Below are positions 1-7,168 of a stretch of DNA of 8,956 bases, in pieces. A program made the position numbers and the translations under genes. The stretch's first letter is position 1. Each line of letters starts with the position of its first letter. Below the pieces are notes generated by a model. The model was not told where the DNA came from. It did not search any database and was given only the letters and a program-made list of their open reading frames with translations. Source of the DNA: CAZILN01 sp964540005. GTDB taxonomy: Bacteria; Bacteroidota; Bacteroidia; Bacteroidales; SM23-62. The DNA is taken from contig CAZILN010000396.1 in NCBI GenBank assembly GCA_964540005.1, positions 1-8,956 on the forward strand, read 5' to 3'.

Positions 1-1
1 C

Positions 2-610
2 AGGATACAGGAAAGGGACTATATTGTCTGTGCCGACAGGTATAATGTTTATATATTGAACCGAAAGGGACAATCAAGGATAAATGTGAAGGAGCATTTT
101 CCTGTTTCCAGGAATAACAGTTGCCTGCTCGATCGGGGATCACTGGAATCAAAACCAAGATTGGTAATGACTGATACTCTTGGACATATTAGGTATATTT
201 ACCTTGACGGATCTGTGGAAGAGATATCCCTCAGGGATTTCGGACCGGATCATTATTTTGATTATCAAGATCTTGACGGGGATAATCTTAAGGAGTATAT
301 TTTTATTGACGAGGGTAAACTTGAAGTATATAATTCACAGGGATCAAGACTGTTCTCATTTGATTTCGATATACCGATCATGCAGAGGCCTGTCATCTAT
401 CAGTTTTCCGGGAGCGACAGGAAGATAGGGATCATTTCAGAGGGAAATGGTGAGATCTTTCTAATAAATAACGATGGTTCTGTTTACCAGGGATTTCCAT
501 TATCAGGTTCGACCATGTTCAGCATAGGATTTTTTAATACTTCGGCTGAAAATTTCAATCTTGTTGTTGGCGGATCTGAAAATTTTGTGTATAATTACGC
601 CGTGAAATGA
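2..610 (+). CDS. C-terminal part of a beta-propeller-like (FG-GAP/VCBS-type) protein, 5' end outside window
   Basis: The reading frame is open from the first bases of the window, so this is the last 202 residues of a longer protein; the TTG at 56 is an internal codon, not a start. The sequence shows repeated short beta-strand units with aromatic-aliphatic cores, each closing on a phrase such as VYILNRKG, YIYLDGS, LEVYNSQGSRLFSF or IFLINNDGS. This spacing is typical of propeller blades. Residues about 90-98 carry DLDGDNLKE, the calcium-binding-like loop of FG-GAP/VCBS blades (bases 269-295). The pattern resembles the C-terminal propeller of large Bacteroidota proteins that often have an N-terminal DUF3352 domain, but that domain would lie outside the window, so the link is tentative. 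The TGA stop overlaps the ATG of the next gene, which implies translational coupling. Location (periplasm or cell surface) is inferred from the neighbours. Confidence 0.75.
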   Translation, partial: RIQERDYIVCADRYNVYILNRKGQSRINVKEHFPVSRNNSCLLDRGSLESKPRLVMTDTLGHIRYIYLDGSVEEISLRDFGPDHYFDYQDLDGDNLKEYIFIDEGKLEVYNSQGSRLFSFDFDIPIMQRPVIYQFSGSDRKIGIISEGNGEIFLINNDGSVYQGFPLSGSTMFSIGFFNTSAENFNLVVGGSENFVYNYAVK

Positions 611-2277
611 AAGCATTTAAATATATTAATATGAATATATCTTATTATACCAGACTTTTAGTCTTTGGAGTTCTGGTCCTGATAACCTTTTCCTGTGGGA
701 AAGAGTTTACAGGGGACTATAACTTTGATGTGGAGTATACGCCGAGTTTTAAAGGACCTATAGCATACGGTGAACTATCGCTGGAGGACATACTGAACAG
801 GTTCGATACTACAGGACTGATATATGCTAATCCCGACGGGCTCATTAATTTTGCCTACACAGGTAAGGTTAACAGAATTTCCGCAGCGGAATGGCTGACC
901 ATTAATCCTCAGCAATTCAAGGAGATACTCCTGAGTTCACCGGGTGATCTCACCCCATTGCTTTTCGAAGCCGCGGTCGCTCAGCCAATTAAGATCTCCG
1001 ATGATTATGAATTTGTATTTGACAACGGGGAGCGTATTGACAGTATACAGCTTAATCAAGGAAACCTGGAGATCATTGTGGAATCCAGTATCCGGCATAC
1101 ATCCGTGATCAATCTTTCTTCATCGAACATCTATAAGGAAGGAGGGGACACCCTCAATGAAATAATTCAGATCAGTGATGCTTCGGGTACGTATAGCTCT
1201 GTTTTTAACATACCGCTTAACGGGGGGAAGATTATCCTGGACAATAGCCATCAGGATACTTCTTTACTACCCCTGAATTTCGAACTTATTGTTACGCCTT
1301 CAGGTGAGGGACTCCTGGCTTCTGAAGAGGTTAAGGTCACACTCAATATCGGGCAAATGCGCATTAAGGGTGTATTTGGGTCAGTTGGTACCAGGGAAAT
1401 ACAGCTGATAAAGGACCAGGAGTTGAGCCTTGATATATTCGAAGGTTTATTTGAAGGGAACGTCTCCTTTGCAAATCCGCGCTTTTCGATGATCACATAC
1501 AGTTCGTTCGGAATACCGCTTGGATTTATATTTGATAATGTCAGTGTTACAATGAAAGACAGCTCTGTAATTGATTTTATTATCGATGATGATTATTTCG
1601 TGATTAATGGTCCTGACTTCAGTAACTTCGGGCAGGTTGTTACTTCTGTCATAAAGCTGAACAGGGATAACAGCAATATTGATGAATTCTTTTCTACTGA
1701 TGTACGGAGTATTGTGTATTCGGCCCGCCTGCTTACCAATCCTGAAAATACGGGTACAGGTGATAATTATTTCCTGGATTCAAGCAGTATAGCCGTAGAT
1801 TATGAAATATTACTGCCCATGAACCTCAGGACAGAGTACCTTATTTTACAGGATACCATTGATTTTAATATTTTCAGCCTTGAAGAAGGGCGTGAATTGG
1901 ATTTGGAAGCGCTCAGGATAAATATTGAAACTATTAACGGTATGCCCCTTGACCTTGATCTGCAGGTGTACTTTGCCGACTCGAATTATGTGATACTTGA
2001 TTCATTGTATTCAGATGGCGAGACCAAATTGCTTGCTTCAGGTGAGTTGGATGAATTCGGCAGGATCATTCCACCAGAACCTAATAATTCGCCAATTGAT
2101 CTGACCTTGGATCAGATCAACAGAATACTGGATGCCAAATTTGCCTTTCTTAAGGTCACAATTTCGACACTTAACGCCGAGAATTCAGATGTAAAGTTCT
2201 ATTCTGATTATTCCCTGGAATTTCATCTGAGTACGGAGGTGGATGTAGTTTTGAAGACTTCAAGCAGTAGTAATTAA
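607..2277 (+). CDS. Large putative lipoprotein of unknown function
   Basis: A 556-residue protein that I cannot assign to a named family. The N-terminus has a basic/polar stretch, a hydrophobic segment (about residues 17-28) and a lipobox-like ending ITFS-Cys30 followed by Gly-Lys-Glu, which fits signal peptidase II processing and a lipid anchor. The rest is rich in short beta-strands, Asp, Ser and Asn, with no catalytic motif I recognise, so a beta-sandwich or adhesion-type fold is likely. The residues after Cys30 (GKEFTGD) are only weakly acidic, so a Bacteroidota surface-export signal is not clear. The ATG overlaps the previous stop as ATGA. A second in-frame ATG at 631 (residue 9) would give a shorter, more usual signal peptide and is a credible alternative start. 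It is 26 bp from the DUF5723-type gene downstream, so it may work with that outer membrane protein. Confidence 0.85.
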   Translation: MKAFKYINMNISYYTRLLVFGVLVLITFSCGKEFTGDYNFDVEYTPSFKGPIAYGELSLEDILNRFDTTGLIYANPDGLINFAYTGKVNRISAAEWLTINPQQFKEILLSSPGDLTPLLFEAAVAQPIKISDDYEFVFDNGERIDSIQLNQGNLEIIVESSIRHTSVINLSSSNIYKEGGDTLNEIIQISDASGTYSSVFNIPLNGGKIILDNSHQDTSLLPLNFELIVTPSGEGLLASEEVKVTLNIGQMRIKGVFGSVGTREIQLIKDQELSLDIFEGLFEGNVSFANPRFSMITYSSFGIPLGFIFDNVSVTMKDSSVIDFIIDDDYFVINGPDFSNFGQVVTSVIKLNRDNSNIDEFFSTDVRSIVYSARLLTNPENTGTGDNYFLDSSSIAVDYEILLPMNLRTEYLILQDTIDFNIFSLEEGRELDLEALRINIETINGMPLDLDLQVYFADSNYVILDSLYSDGETKLLASGELDEFGRIIPPEPNNSPIDLTLDQINRILDAKFAFLKVTISTLNAENSDVKFYSDYSLEFHLSTEVDVVLKTSSSSN

Positions 2278-2303
2278 TTATTGACGAAAAAACAAATCAA
2301 GAT

Positions 2304-3746
2304 ATGATGTGCAAATTCAAGATTCATGGAGTACTGTTAGTTTTCATTCTCCTTAGCAGTTTAGGTTCTGAAGCAACAGGACAGTACAGCACCACAGCCT
2401 ACCATATGTATGGGATTCCCCAGGCCAATCAGTTAAATCCGGCCTTCCAGCCTTCCTGCAGCTGGTACCTTGGCATGCCTGGCCTTTCTCCATTCAGGCT
2501 TAAGGTGGAGTCAACATCCATTGGGTATAACGATATTTTTACCTATGATGACAATCTGAACGCATTCATAAGCTTTATGCATCCGAACTCCGATAAAGGC
2601 ATCTTTATGGATGCATTGAAAACGCATAATAATATACGTATGGATGCCAGTTTTGATATTCTTTCTTTCGGATTCAAGAAGGAACAAATGTTTTTTTCAT
2701 TAGATATAACCGAGCGGATCGAAAATACCATCATCCTGCCGGAAGATTTTTTTGAATTTGCGGTTTACCTGAGCAAGCACCAGGACAGGTTCTCATTTGC
2801 TGACATGGGTGGTTATTCGAGATACTGGCGTGAGATTGCTATTGGCATGTCATACAACGTGGATGATGAGTTCCAGGTGGGTGGCAGGGCAAAAATCCTT
2901 CTGGGAGTAGCTAATGTCAGGGCAAGAGTTACAGATATGAATATAATTACCTCCACGGATGTATGGGATATCAGCTCGAGGATCGATGTTGACATATCCG
3001 CTCCTGGAGTAGTGACGTATGCACAGGCTGACGGGCTAATGGACAGTATTGATTTTGATAGCGATATACTCGAATCTGAAATTATATCTACGGCCCTCGG
3101 TTTTGGAAATCCGGGATTTGGTATTGATTTCGGCTTTCAATACCGGCCACTGGATTACCTGACTGTTTCAGGAAGTATAAATGACCTGGGTTTCATAAAA
3201 TGGAAGAACAATGTTACCAATCTGGCCAATGATGGCGCTTTTACTTTTGATGGCCTGGCCATTGATATCCTTGGAGACGGAGGGGATGACGAACAGACTG
3301 CCGTTGATCAGATGATAGATTCATTATCCAGCCAGCTGGATTTCTATGTTAGCAATGATCCATATACCACCATGCTTTCCGGTGGATTTCACCTGGGTGC
3401 TGCCTATGAATTAAATGAGAAAGTCAGGTTTGGTGTGGTTGACCGTATAAGGATTTATAAAGCCAAGTTCTACAACCAGTTCACTCTATCAGCCAATGTA
3501 CAGCCCATCAGGGCGTTCAGTGCATCGTTCAGTTATTCTGTTATCGGGAATAATTTCACAAATATCGGGCTGGGACTGTCCATGTATGCAGGACCCTTGA
3601 ACTTATATTTTATAACAGATCAGCTGCTCAGTGCTGCATTAATTCCCAGCTCCCTGCAATCTTTGAACTTCCGGCTTGGGATGAATCTTGTGTTTGGTTG
3701 TTCAAAGAAGAAAAAGGAAATGGGTGACCGGCCATTAATTGATTAA
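2304..3746 (+). CDS. DUF5723 family outer-membrane beta-barrel-type protein
   Basis: A 480-residue exported protein. Residues 1-26 form a signal peptide (Lys-rich start, hydrophobic core GVLLVFILLSSLG, cleavage probably near SEATG-Q). The mature start carries YGIPQANQLNPAFQP (about residues 36-50), the LNPAF signature I associate with DUF5723 proteins, followed by a YLGMPGLSP-type segment. The body alternates aromatic and polar residues in the manner of outer membrane strands, for example GFGIDFGFQYRPLDYLTVSGS and FSASFSYSVIGNNF, ending with LNFRLGMNLVF. A highly basic tail (CSKKKKEMGDRP) follows the last strand. The closest resemblance is to Bacteroidota PorV/FadL-like barrels of unknown function. 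Two ATGs stand in tandem at 2304 and 2307; either could start translation, with an A-rich leader. It is part of the envelope operon. Confidence 0.85.
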   Translation: MMCKFKIHGVLLVFILLSSLGSEATGQYSTTAYHMYGIPQANQLNPAFQPSCSWYLGMPGLSPFRLKVESTSIGYNDIFTYDDNLNAFISFMHPNSDKGIFMDALKTHNNIRMDASFDILSFGFKKEQMFFSLDITERIENTIILPEDFFEFAVYLSKHQDRFSFADMGGYSRYWREIAIGMSYNVDDEFQVGGRAKILLGVANVRARVTDMNIITSTDVWDISSRIDVDISAPGVVTYAQADGLMDSIDFDSDILESEIISTALGFGNPGFGIDFGFQYRPLDYLTVSGSINDLGFIKWKNNVTNLANDGAFTFDGLAIDILGDGGDDEQTAVDQMIDSLSSQLDFYVSNDPYTTMLSGGFHLGAAYELNEKVRFGVVDRIRIYKAKFYNQFTLSANVQPIRAFSASFSYSVIGNNFTNIGLGLSMYAGPLNLYFITDQLLSAALIPSSLQSLNFRLGMNLVFGCSKKKKEMGDRPLID

Positions 3747-3754
3747 CACTATAA

Positions 3755-3934
3755 ATGACTGCAGTAATCAGGGTCATATTAATTGTTGTTGTTATTTATT
3801 ACCTGATCAGGTTCCTGGACAAGTATATCATACCCTACCTGTTTGGCAAACCCAAGGAGGATCAGTCAAAAAAAAGGAAAAAGAACAGCAAGATAGACGA
3901 TGGTGAGTATGTAGATTATGAGGAAGTTGAATAA
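3755..3934 (+). CDS. Small membrane-anchored DUF4834-like protein (59 aa)
   Basis: A short gene starting 8 bp after the DUF5723-type stop. The translation begins MTAVIRVILIVVVIYYLIRF, one transmembrane helix (about residues 4-20). A second amphipathic stretch (DKYIIPYLFGKPK) follows, then a very basic linker (KKRKKNSK, residues 39-46) and a conserved-looking acidic end DGEYVDYEEVE. The single N-terminal helix, basic middle and G-E-Y-V-D-Y/F-E-E ending are the pattern I associate with DUF4834 proteins of Bacteroidota. Function is unknown. The basic segment after the helix suggests an N-out/C-in inner membrane protein with a cytoplasmic tail. Its position as last gene of the envelope operon suggests co-expression with the three genes upstream. 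The gene is missed by ORF callers with a length cutoff above 60 residues. Confidence 0.75.
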   Translation: MTAVIRVILIVVVIYYLIRFLDKYIIPYLFGKPKEDQSKKRKKNSKIDDGEYVDYEEVE

Positions 3935-4096
3935 CTGACTGTCAGTATATTTGCGGTCTCTCTGTACCAAGGTTTCAAACGATCCCCAGGACTGAAGCCA
4001 GTGCTGTTGCCAATCCTAAAAAGCTTAAGAATCCCCCAATGTTAACAAGAGCAGATTATGGAAATACAATCTTATCTTTGTGATAAAATATTAAGA
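3935..4096. other. Intergenic gap between envelope operon and PepSY-like gene
   Basis: No supported gene lies here. Just after the previous stop is a 13-nt odd palindrome (ACTGAC-T-GTCAGT, 3934-3946), which could fold as a 5-bp stem but has no following T-run, so it is a poor terminator candidate. The frame of the upstream small gene stays open for another 36 codons after its TAA (to 4045). A 26-codon hydrophobic frame without start is open on the minus strand (4055-3978). A -7 promoter element near the 3' end is listed separately. Confidence 0.5.
4073..4080 (+). promoter_or_regulatory. Bacteroidota -7 promoter element for the PepSY-like gene
   Basis: The octamer TATCTTTG matches the Bacteroidota -7 consensus TAnnTTTG. 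It lies 16 bp before the ATG at 4097, giving a very short leader. No TTG/TTTG -33 element is visible 17-23 bp upstream, which lowers confidence. If real, it puts transcription start downstream of the ATG at 4058 and so rules out that upstream start. Confidence 0.4.
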
Positions 4097-4654
4097 ATGG
4101 ATAAAATTAAATTAATTCTTATTTTATCAGCCTTGCTCAGTCTTTCTGTTAATGCTCAGCAGAGTCAAACATACCGGCACCCTGTTGAGGATAATCTTGT
4201 ACCGAAAACGGTCCGTGCAAATTTTAAGACACAGTATCCCCGATCCCTAATAAACATGTGGTATACAAGCCACATAACATACTGGTATGAAGACTATGCA
4301 ACAGGATGGTATGGAGGGTGGTACGCCTCAAGACCTGTTGTTGTATATAAATTTGAATTTCCCTCTTATTATGAGGTTGATTTTTACAGGAATAATGAAA
4401 ATTGCCGGGCTATATACAACAGGTACGGTGTCTGGTTTGAGACCAGGACAAAACTCATTGCACTGCCTGATAGCATTGCTGATGCATTAAGGAGTGCCGG
4501 CTATGGAGATTGGACCTGGTCCCAGCATATAGAAAGGATAGAAGCTCCTGGCATGCCCGGATATGTTTACAGACTTCGGGTTAACACGGGACGGGAATCT
4601 CAAATTATTCGCCTGAATGAAGAAGGAGAGATTATCCAGATCAGATATGATTAG
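4097..4654 (+). CDS. Secreted PepSY-like (DUF2874-type) protein
   Basis: A 185-residue exported protein. The ATG at 4097 is preferred over the in-frame ATG at 4058 because it directly starts a signal peptide, MDKIKLILILSALLSLSVNAQQ (cleavage likely after NA), and because a -7 promoter element lies between the two. The mature part follows the PepSY-like pattern of Bacteroidota periplasmic proteins: VPKTVRANFKTQYP (helix), a strand unit YEVDFYRNNENCRAIYNRYGVWFET, the linker LIALPDSIADALRSAGYGDW (second helix), then VYRLRVNTGRESQIIRLNEEGEI. This corresponds to two PepSY-like half-repeats, each helix plus beta-sheet. Between helix 1 and its sheet there is an insertion rich in Trp and Tyr. The role of the family is unknown; members are periplasmic and some resemble beta-lactamase-inhibitor folds. 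It appears to be transcribed alone. Confidence 0.8.
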   Translation: MDKIKLILILSALLSLSVNAQQSQTYRHPVEDNLVPKTVRANFKTQYPRSLINMWYTSHITYWYEDYATGWYGGWYASRPVVVYKFEFPSYYEVDFYRNNENCRAIYNRYGVWFETRTKLIALPDSIADALRSAGYGDWTWSQHIERIEAPGMPGYVYRLRVNTGRESQIIRLNEEGEIIQIRYD

Positions 4655-4872
4655 AAGCATGCTATTTTGTATGCTGTGGGAAGCCAGTGTTGCCGGGTTT
4701 CGATTTTGTATATTATTATAGGCAATTTACCTGTTAATTTTCGGTACAGGAACTACCTATTTTACCAGATATACTGCTTTTTAAAAATAGGTGTTATAGC
4801 TTATAAACAGTAATCCAGCTATTCATACTTTTACTTGCTTAGAATAAAGAACTGATTATTGAAAGAAGTAAA
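4655..4872. other. Intergenic region upstream of the ECF sigma gene, with inverted repeats
   Basis: A 218-bp non-coding stretch. It holds AGCAT/ATGCT (4656-4660 and 4671-4675) just after the PepSY-like stop, with no T-run, so terminator function is uncertain. It also holds a perfect 9-bp inverted repeat ACCTATTTT/AAAATAGGT with a 20-nt spacer (4755-4792), and a 13-nt AT-rich near-palindrome at 4794-4806. I found no full match to TAnnTTTG paired with a -33 TTG, so the sigma gene's promoter is not identified; TACTTTTA at 4827-4834 is a one-mismatch candidate only. Confidence 0.45.
4755..4792. repeat. 9-bp perfect inverted repeat (20-nt spacer) upstream of sigma gene
   Basis: The arms ACCTATTTT (4755-4763) and AAAATAGGT (4784-4792) are exact reverse complements. 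The spacer is 20 nt. It lies 80 bp upstream of the sigma factor start and 100 bp after the PepSY-like stop. It could be a regulator-binding site or an RNA hairpin. There is no T-tract after it, so an intrinsic terminator is not indicated. Confidence 0.5.
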
Positions 4873-5448
4873 ATGAATACTGAAGTAAAAACAAAACTGA
4901 GTGATGAAATACTGGTTTATGAATTTCTAAATGGGGATCAGTTTTGTATGGGTATATTATATGACAGGTATTATCCAAAAGTGTACCACAGATGTCTTGC
5001 GTTTGTTAAGAATCGGAATGATGCTTTTGATCTTGCCCAGGATATACTGTTGAAAACCTTTATAAATATCTCATCTTTTAAAGGGAGCTCGAAATTCTCA
5101 ACATGGCTGTTTTCTATTACACATAATCATTGCATCAGCCAGGTCGAAAAAACAAAGAAGGTCTACTACCAAACCATCAGCTCAGACTATTATATAATGG
5201 CTCCTGACTTTCAAGGGGAAGCTTACCAGGAAAGAATTCGGAAGGAGGAATTAGAATTAAAACTGGATGAGTATCTCGAACGGCTACCGGAATCAGACAG
5301 GAAGATGCTTGAACTGAAATACCGCTTTGATTATTCTGTGAAAGATCTTCAGGATGAATTCGAATTGTCTGCTAGTGCAATTAAGATGAGACTTTTAAGG
5401 GCCAGGCAGAAAATAGAAAGGATCATTACTGAAAGGGAAGTTGCATAA
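4873..5448 (+). CDS. ECF-type RNA polymerase sigma factor
   Basis: A 191-residue sigma-70 family protein of the extracytoplasmic function type, which would direct RNA polymerase to a specific promoter set. Sigma region 2 covers about residues 15-90: the core-binding motif NDAFDLAQDILLKTF (49-63) and the -10 recognition/melting segment KFSTWLFSITHNHCIS (74-89). A short linker (about 91-125) follows. Region 4 covers about 128-184: LERLPESDRKMLELKY and the helix-turn-helix SVKDLQDEFELSASAIKMRLLRARQKI are recognisable in order. Length fits the family. There is no C-terminal extension. The start has an A/G-rich leader (GAAAGAAGTAAA). Bacteroidota ECF genes are often followed by an anti-sigma gene, but here the next gene is convergent and only 15 bp away, so control must come from elsewhere. 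An SD-like octamer follows the stop codon. Confidence 0.95.
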   Translation: MNTEVKTKLSDEILVYEFLNGDQFCMGILYDRYYPKVYHRCLAFVKNRNDAFDLAQDILLKTFINISSFKGSSKFSTWLFSITHNHCISQVEKTKKVYYQTISSDYYIMAPDFQGEAYQERIRKEELELKLDEYLERLPESDRKMLELKYRFDYSVKDLQDEFELSASAIKMRLLRARQKIERIITEREVA

Positions 5449-5463
5449 ATTGGAGGTGACCGA

Positions 5464-6123
5464 TCAGCCTTGATCCTGATCAACCAGTCCCTTCTTAATA
5501 GCATATTTAACAAGACCGGCAGTATTTTTAACGCCAAGTTTTTCCAGAAGATTTCTTCTATGAGTATCAACTGTCCTGATGCTAATGAATAATTTTTCCG
5601 CTATCTCCGGATTTGAATATTCCAGTGCAATGAGCTTTATCACTTCGATTTCCCTGGCTGACAAAGGGATATTCAGTATTGTCTTCTTTGAAGGTCTGGG
5701 CTTGTTTAAATGCTCAATCAGGATAGTCGAAACTTCCCGGCTGAAATAACTATCCCCTTTTGCAACACTTCTGATGGCAGTTAAAACTTCATCTTTACCG
5801 GTATTTTTGAGTATATAACCGGTGGCCCCTTTCTCCAGAGCCTGAAGAATAAAATCATGTAATCCCATCATGGAAAGAATTAAAATTTTCACTTCCGGAT
5901 GGTCTCTTTTAATGATTTCGGTTAATTCTATACCATTGGGTTTGCCAATGTCAATATCAAGCAGCAGGACATCAATGCTTCCTTTAACCACTTTTTCAAT
6001 CACCTCGTTCCCGCTGGCAGCATCATCTATTACCCTTATATCCTTTTCCTTTTCAAGTATTGATCTGAGTCCGTCCCGGAAAATTTTATGATCGTCAGCG
6101 ATTAGTACCCTTATTTTATTCAT
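5464..6123 (-). CDS. NarL/FixJ-family response regulator
   Basis: A 219-residue two-component response regulator that would bind DNA when phosphorylated. The receiver domain spans about residues 3-120, with the acidic pair Asp10-Asp11, the phospho-acceptor Asp56 in DVLLLDIDIG, the switch Ser84 and the conserved Lys106 in GYILKN. A LuxR-type helix-turn-helix covers about 152-215: LSAREIEVIKLIALEYSNPE, then AEKLFISIRTVDTHRRNLLEKLG with the recognition helix around TVDTHRRNLLEKL. All key residues are present, so it should be active. The start codon is ATG at 6123-6121. It lies 29 bp downstream of the histidine kinase gene on the same strand and is probably co-transcribed with it; that kinase is the likely phosphodonor. 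Its 3' end faces the ECF sigma gene at 15 bp, so transcripts from the two sides may collide. Confidence 0.95.
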   Translation of the reverse strand: MNKIRVLIADDHKIFRDGLRSILEKEKDIRVIDDAASGNEVIEKVVKGSIDVLLLDIDIGKPNGIELTEIIKRDHPEVKILILSMMGLHDFILQALEKGATGYILKNTGKDEVLTAIRSVAKGDSYFSREVSTILIEHLNKPRPSKKTILNIPLSAREIEVIKLIALEYSNPEIAEKLFISIRTVDTHRRNLLEKLGVKNTAGLVKYAIKKGLVDQDQG

Positions 6124-6152
6124 TGTTTTATCTGATTACCATGTAATGAATT

Positions 6153-7163
6153 TTAAAGAGGAATCTCAATACTCGCAACAGCACCCTTGTTTTTCACTGA
6201 TTCAATGATGAATACCCCATTCAGGGTCCTCACCCGTGTTTCTATATTTACCAATCCGATTCCGTATTGATCCGGATTTGATTCACCCTTTTTAAAACCT
6301 GCACCATCATCTTCAACCATCAGGATAATACTGCTAGGGTGCTTTATAATCTGCACCATTATTTCCTTTGCTCTTGAGTGCTTAACGGCATTATTAACCA
6401 GTTCCTGCCCACAGCGGTATAGGTTCAGCTCAATATCCTTATCAAACCTGGTTTCGGAATTAAAATTACAATAGAATTCGATATTGGTTTTATTGGAACT
6501 GTTAATCCTGCTTGTCAGGCTGCTAAATGCTGAAAATAATCCGAATTCATCCAGAAGCTTTGGCAGTAAATGATGTGACAGGTTGCGCAGGTCACTGGTA
6601 ATGGAATCAATTGTTTCCCGGATTTTGTCAAGCTTTTCCATGGGTAATTTCATGTTAATGTCCTTATACTCATCTATGAAAGAATCCAGTTCAAGTTTAG
6701 CGATAGACAGAAGAGGACCGATTCCATCGTGTATTTCTCTCGCCAGCCTTTTTCTTTCATTTTCCTGGCCGGCAATAATTGTATTTACAGCATTCGCTTC
6801 CATTTCCTTTTGAACGGTAATGTCATTAATTATGAGGATATAACCATTCAGGATTTTGCGTCCGTTAATATTCAGGTATCTGCCGCTAATATCTTCAGCT
6901 TCAAGATCAAATGAAGCATTTTCATTCTTGAAGATGTCAGCGAGTTTACCCGATAGTACCGGTATATGTTCAATACAATCCAGAATCCGGAGACCCGGCA
7001 GGTCATCAAGGGAGGATTTTAAGTTGAGAAAATTTTTAGACAGGCGGTTAATTAGAGTAATGCAACCGGATTGATCCATTGCAATAATACCAAATGGAAT
7101 ATTGCTGATCAGTGAATTGAGGAAATCCTCCAACATATTTGAACTCATTTTCTTCGGATCCAT
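6153..7163 (-). CDS. Soluble PAS-containing sensor histidine kinase, NarX/HisKA_3 type
   Basis: A 336-residue kinase with no signal peptide and no membrane helix, so it should sense a cytoplasmic signal. Residues about 10-120 form one PAS domain (SNIPFGIIAMDQSGCITLIN at the start, a GYILIINDITVQKEME ending). A short helix leads into the HisKA_3 dimerisation domain with phospho-acceptor His145 in KRLAREIHDGIGPLLS. The ATPase domain has an N-box CGQELVNNAVKHS (251-263), G1 box VEDDGAGF (283-290) and G2 box GIGLVNIETR (301-310). The domain order matches NarX/DegS-like kinases that pair with LuxR-type regulators, and such a gene follows 29 bp downstream. No cofactor-binding residue (heme, flavin or Fe-S) is evident in the PAS domain, so the signal is unknown. 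A strong inverted repeat lies just upstream of the ATG. Met6 is a possible but less likely start. Confidence 0.93.
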   Translation of the reverse strand: MDPKKMSSNMLEDFLNSLISNIPFGIIAMDQSGCITLINRLSKNFLNLKSSLDDLPGLRILDCIEHIPVLSGKLADIFKNENASFDLEAEDISGRYLNINGRKILNGYILIINDITVQKEMEANAVNTIIAGQENERKRLAREIHDGIGPLLSIAKLELDSFIDEYKDINMKLPMEKLDKIRETIDSITSDLRNLSHHLLPKLLDEFGLFSAFSSLTSRINSSNKTNIEFYCNFNSETRFDKDIELNLYRCGQELVNNAVKHSRAKEIMVQIIKHPSSIILMVEDDGAGFKKGESNPDQYGIGLVNIETRVRTLNGVFIIESVKNKGAVASIEIPL

Positions 7164-7168
7164 TATCC

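Noticed and set aside
3935..4045. In-frame open stretch continuing 36 codons past the stop of the small DUF4834-like gene.
   Set aside because: The small protein already ends with its expected acidic motif, and the extension shows no recognisable pattern; it is ordinary read-through frame.
3975..4055. A 26-codon hydrophobic open frame on the minus strand (ending LATALASVLGIV).
   Set aside because: It has no ATG or GTG start, the only TTG would leave 12 residues, and there is no leader. It could be a gene remnant but chance is the simpler explanation.
4058..4096. Upstream in-frame ATG of the PepSY-like gene (13 extra residues).
   Set aside because: The extension would put a polar stretch with Cys before a normal signal peptide, and a -7 promoter element lies inside it.
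5462..5483. Overlapping inverted repeats GATCAG/CTGATC and TTGATC/GATCAA at the convergent gene ends, considered as a bidirectional terminator.
   Set aside because: They lie within the last codons of the response regulator, the stems are short and no T-run follows on either strand.
5870..6091. Plus-strand open frames opposite the response regulator and kinase (also at 6583-6813, 6729-6914 and 6856-7074).
   Set aside because: Their Ser/Ile/Leu-rich translations are what antisense reading of these genes gives; no domain or independent signal supports them.
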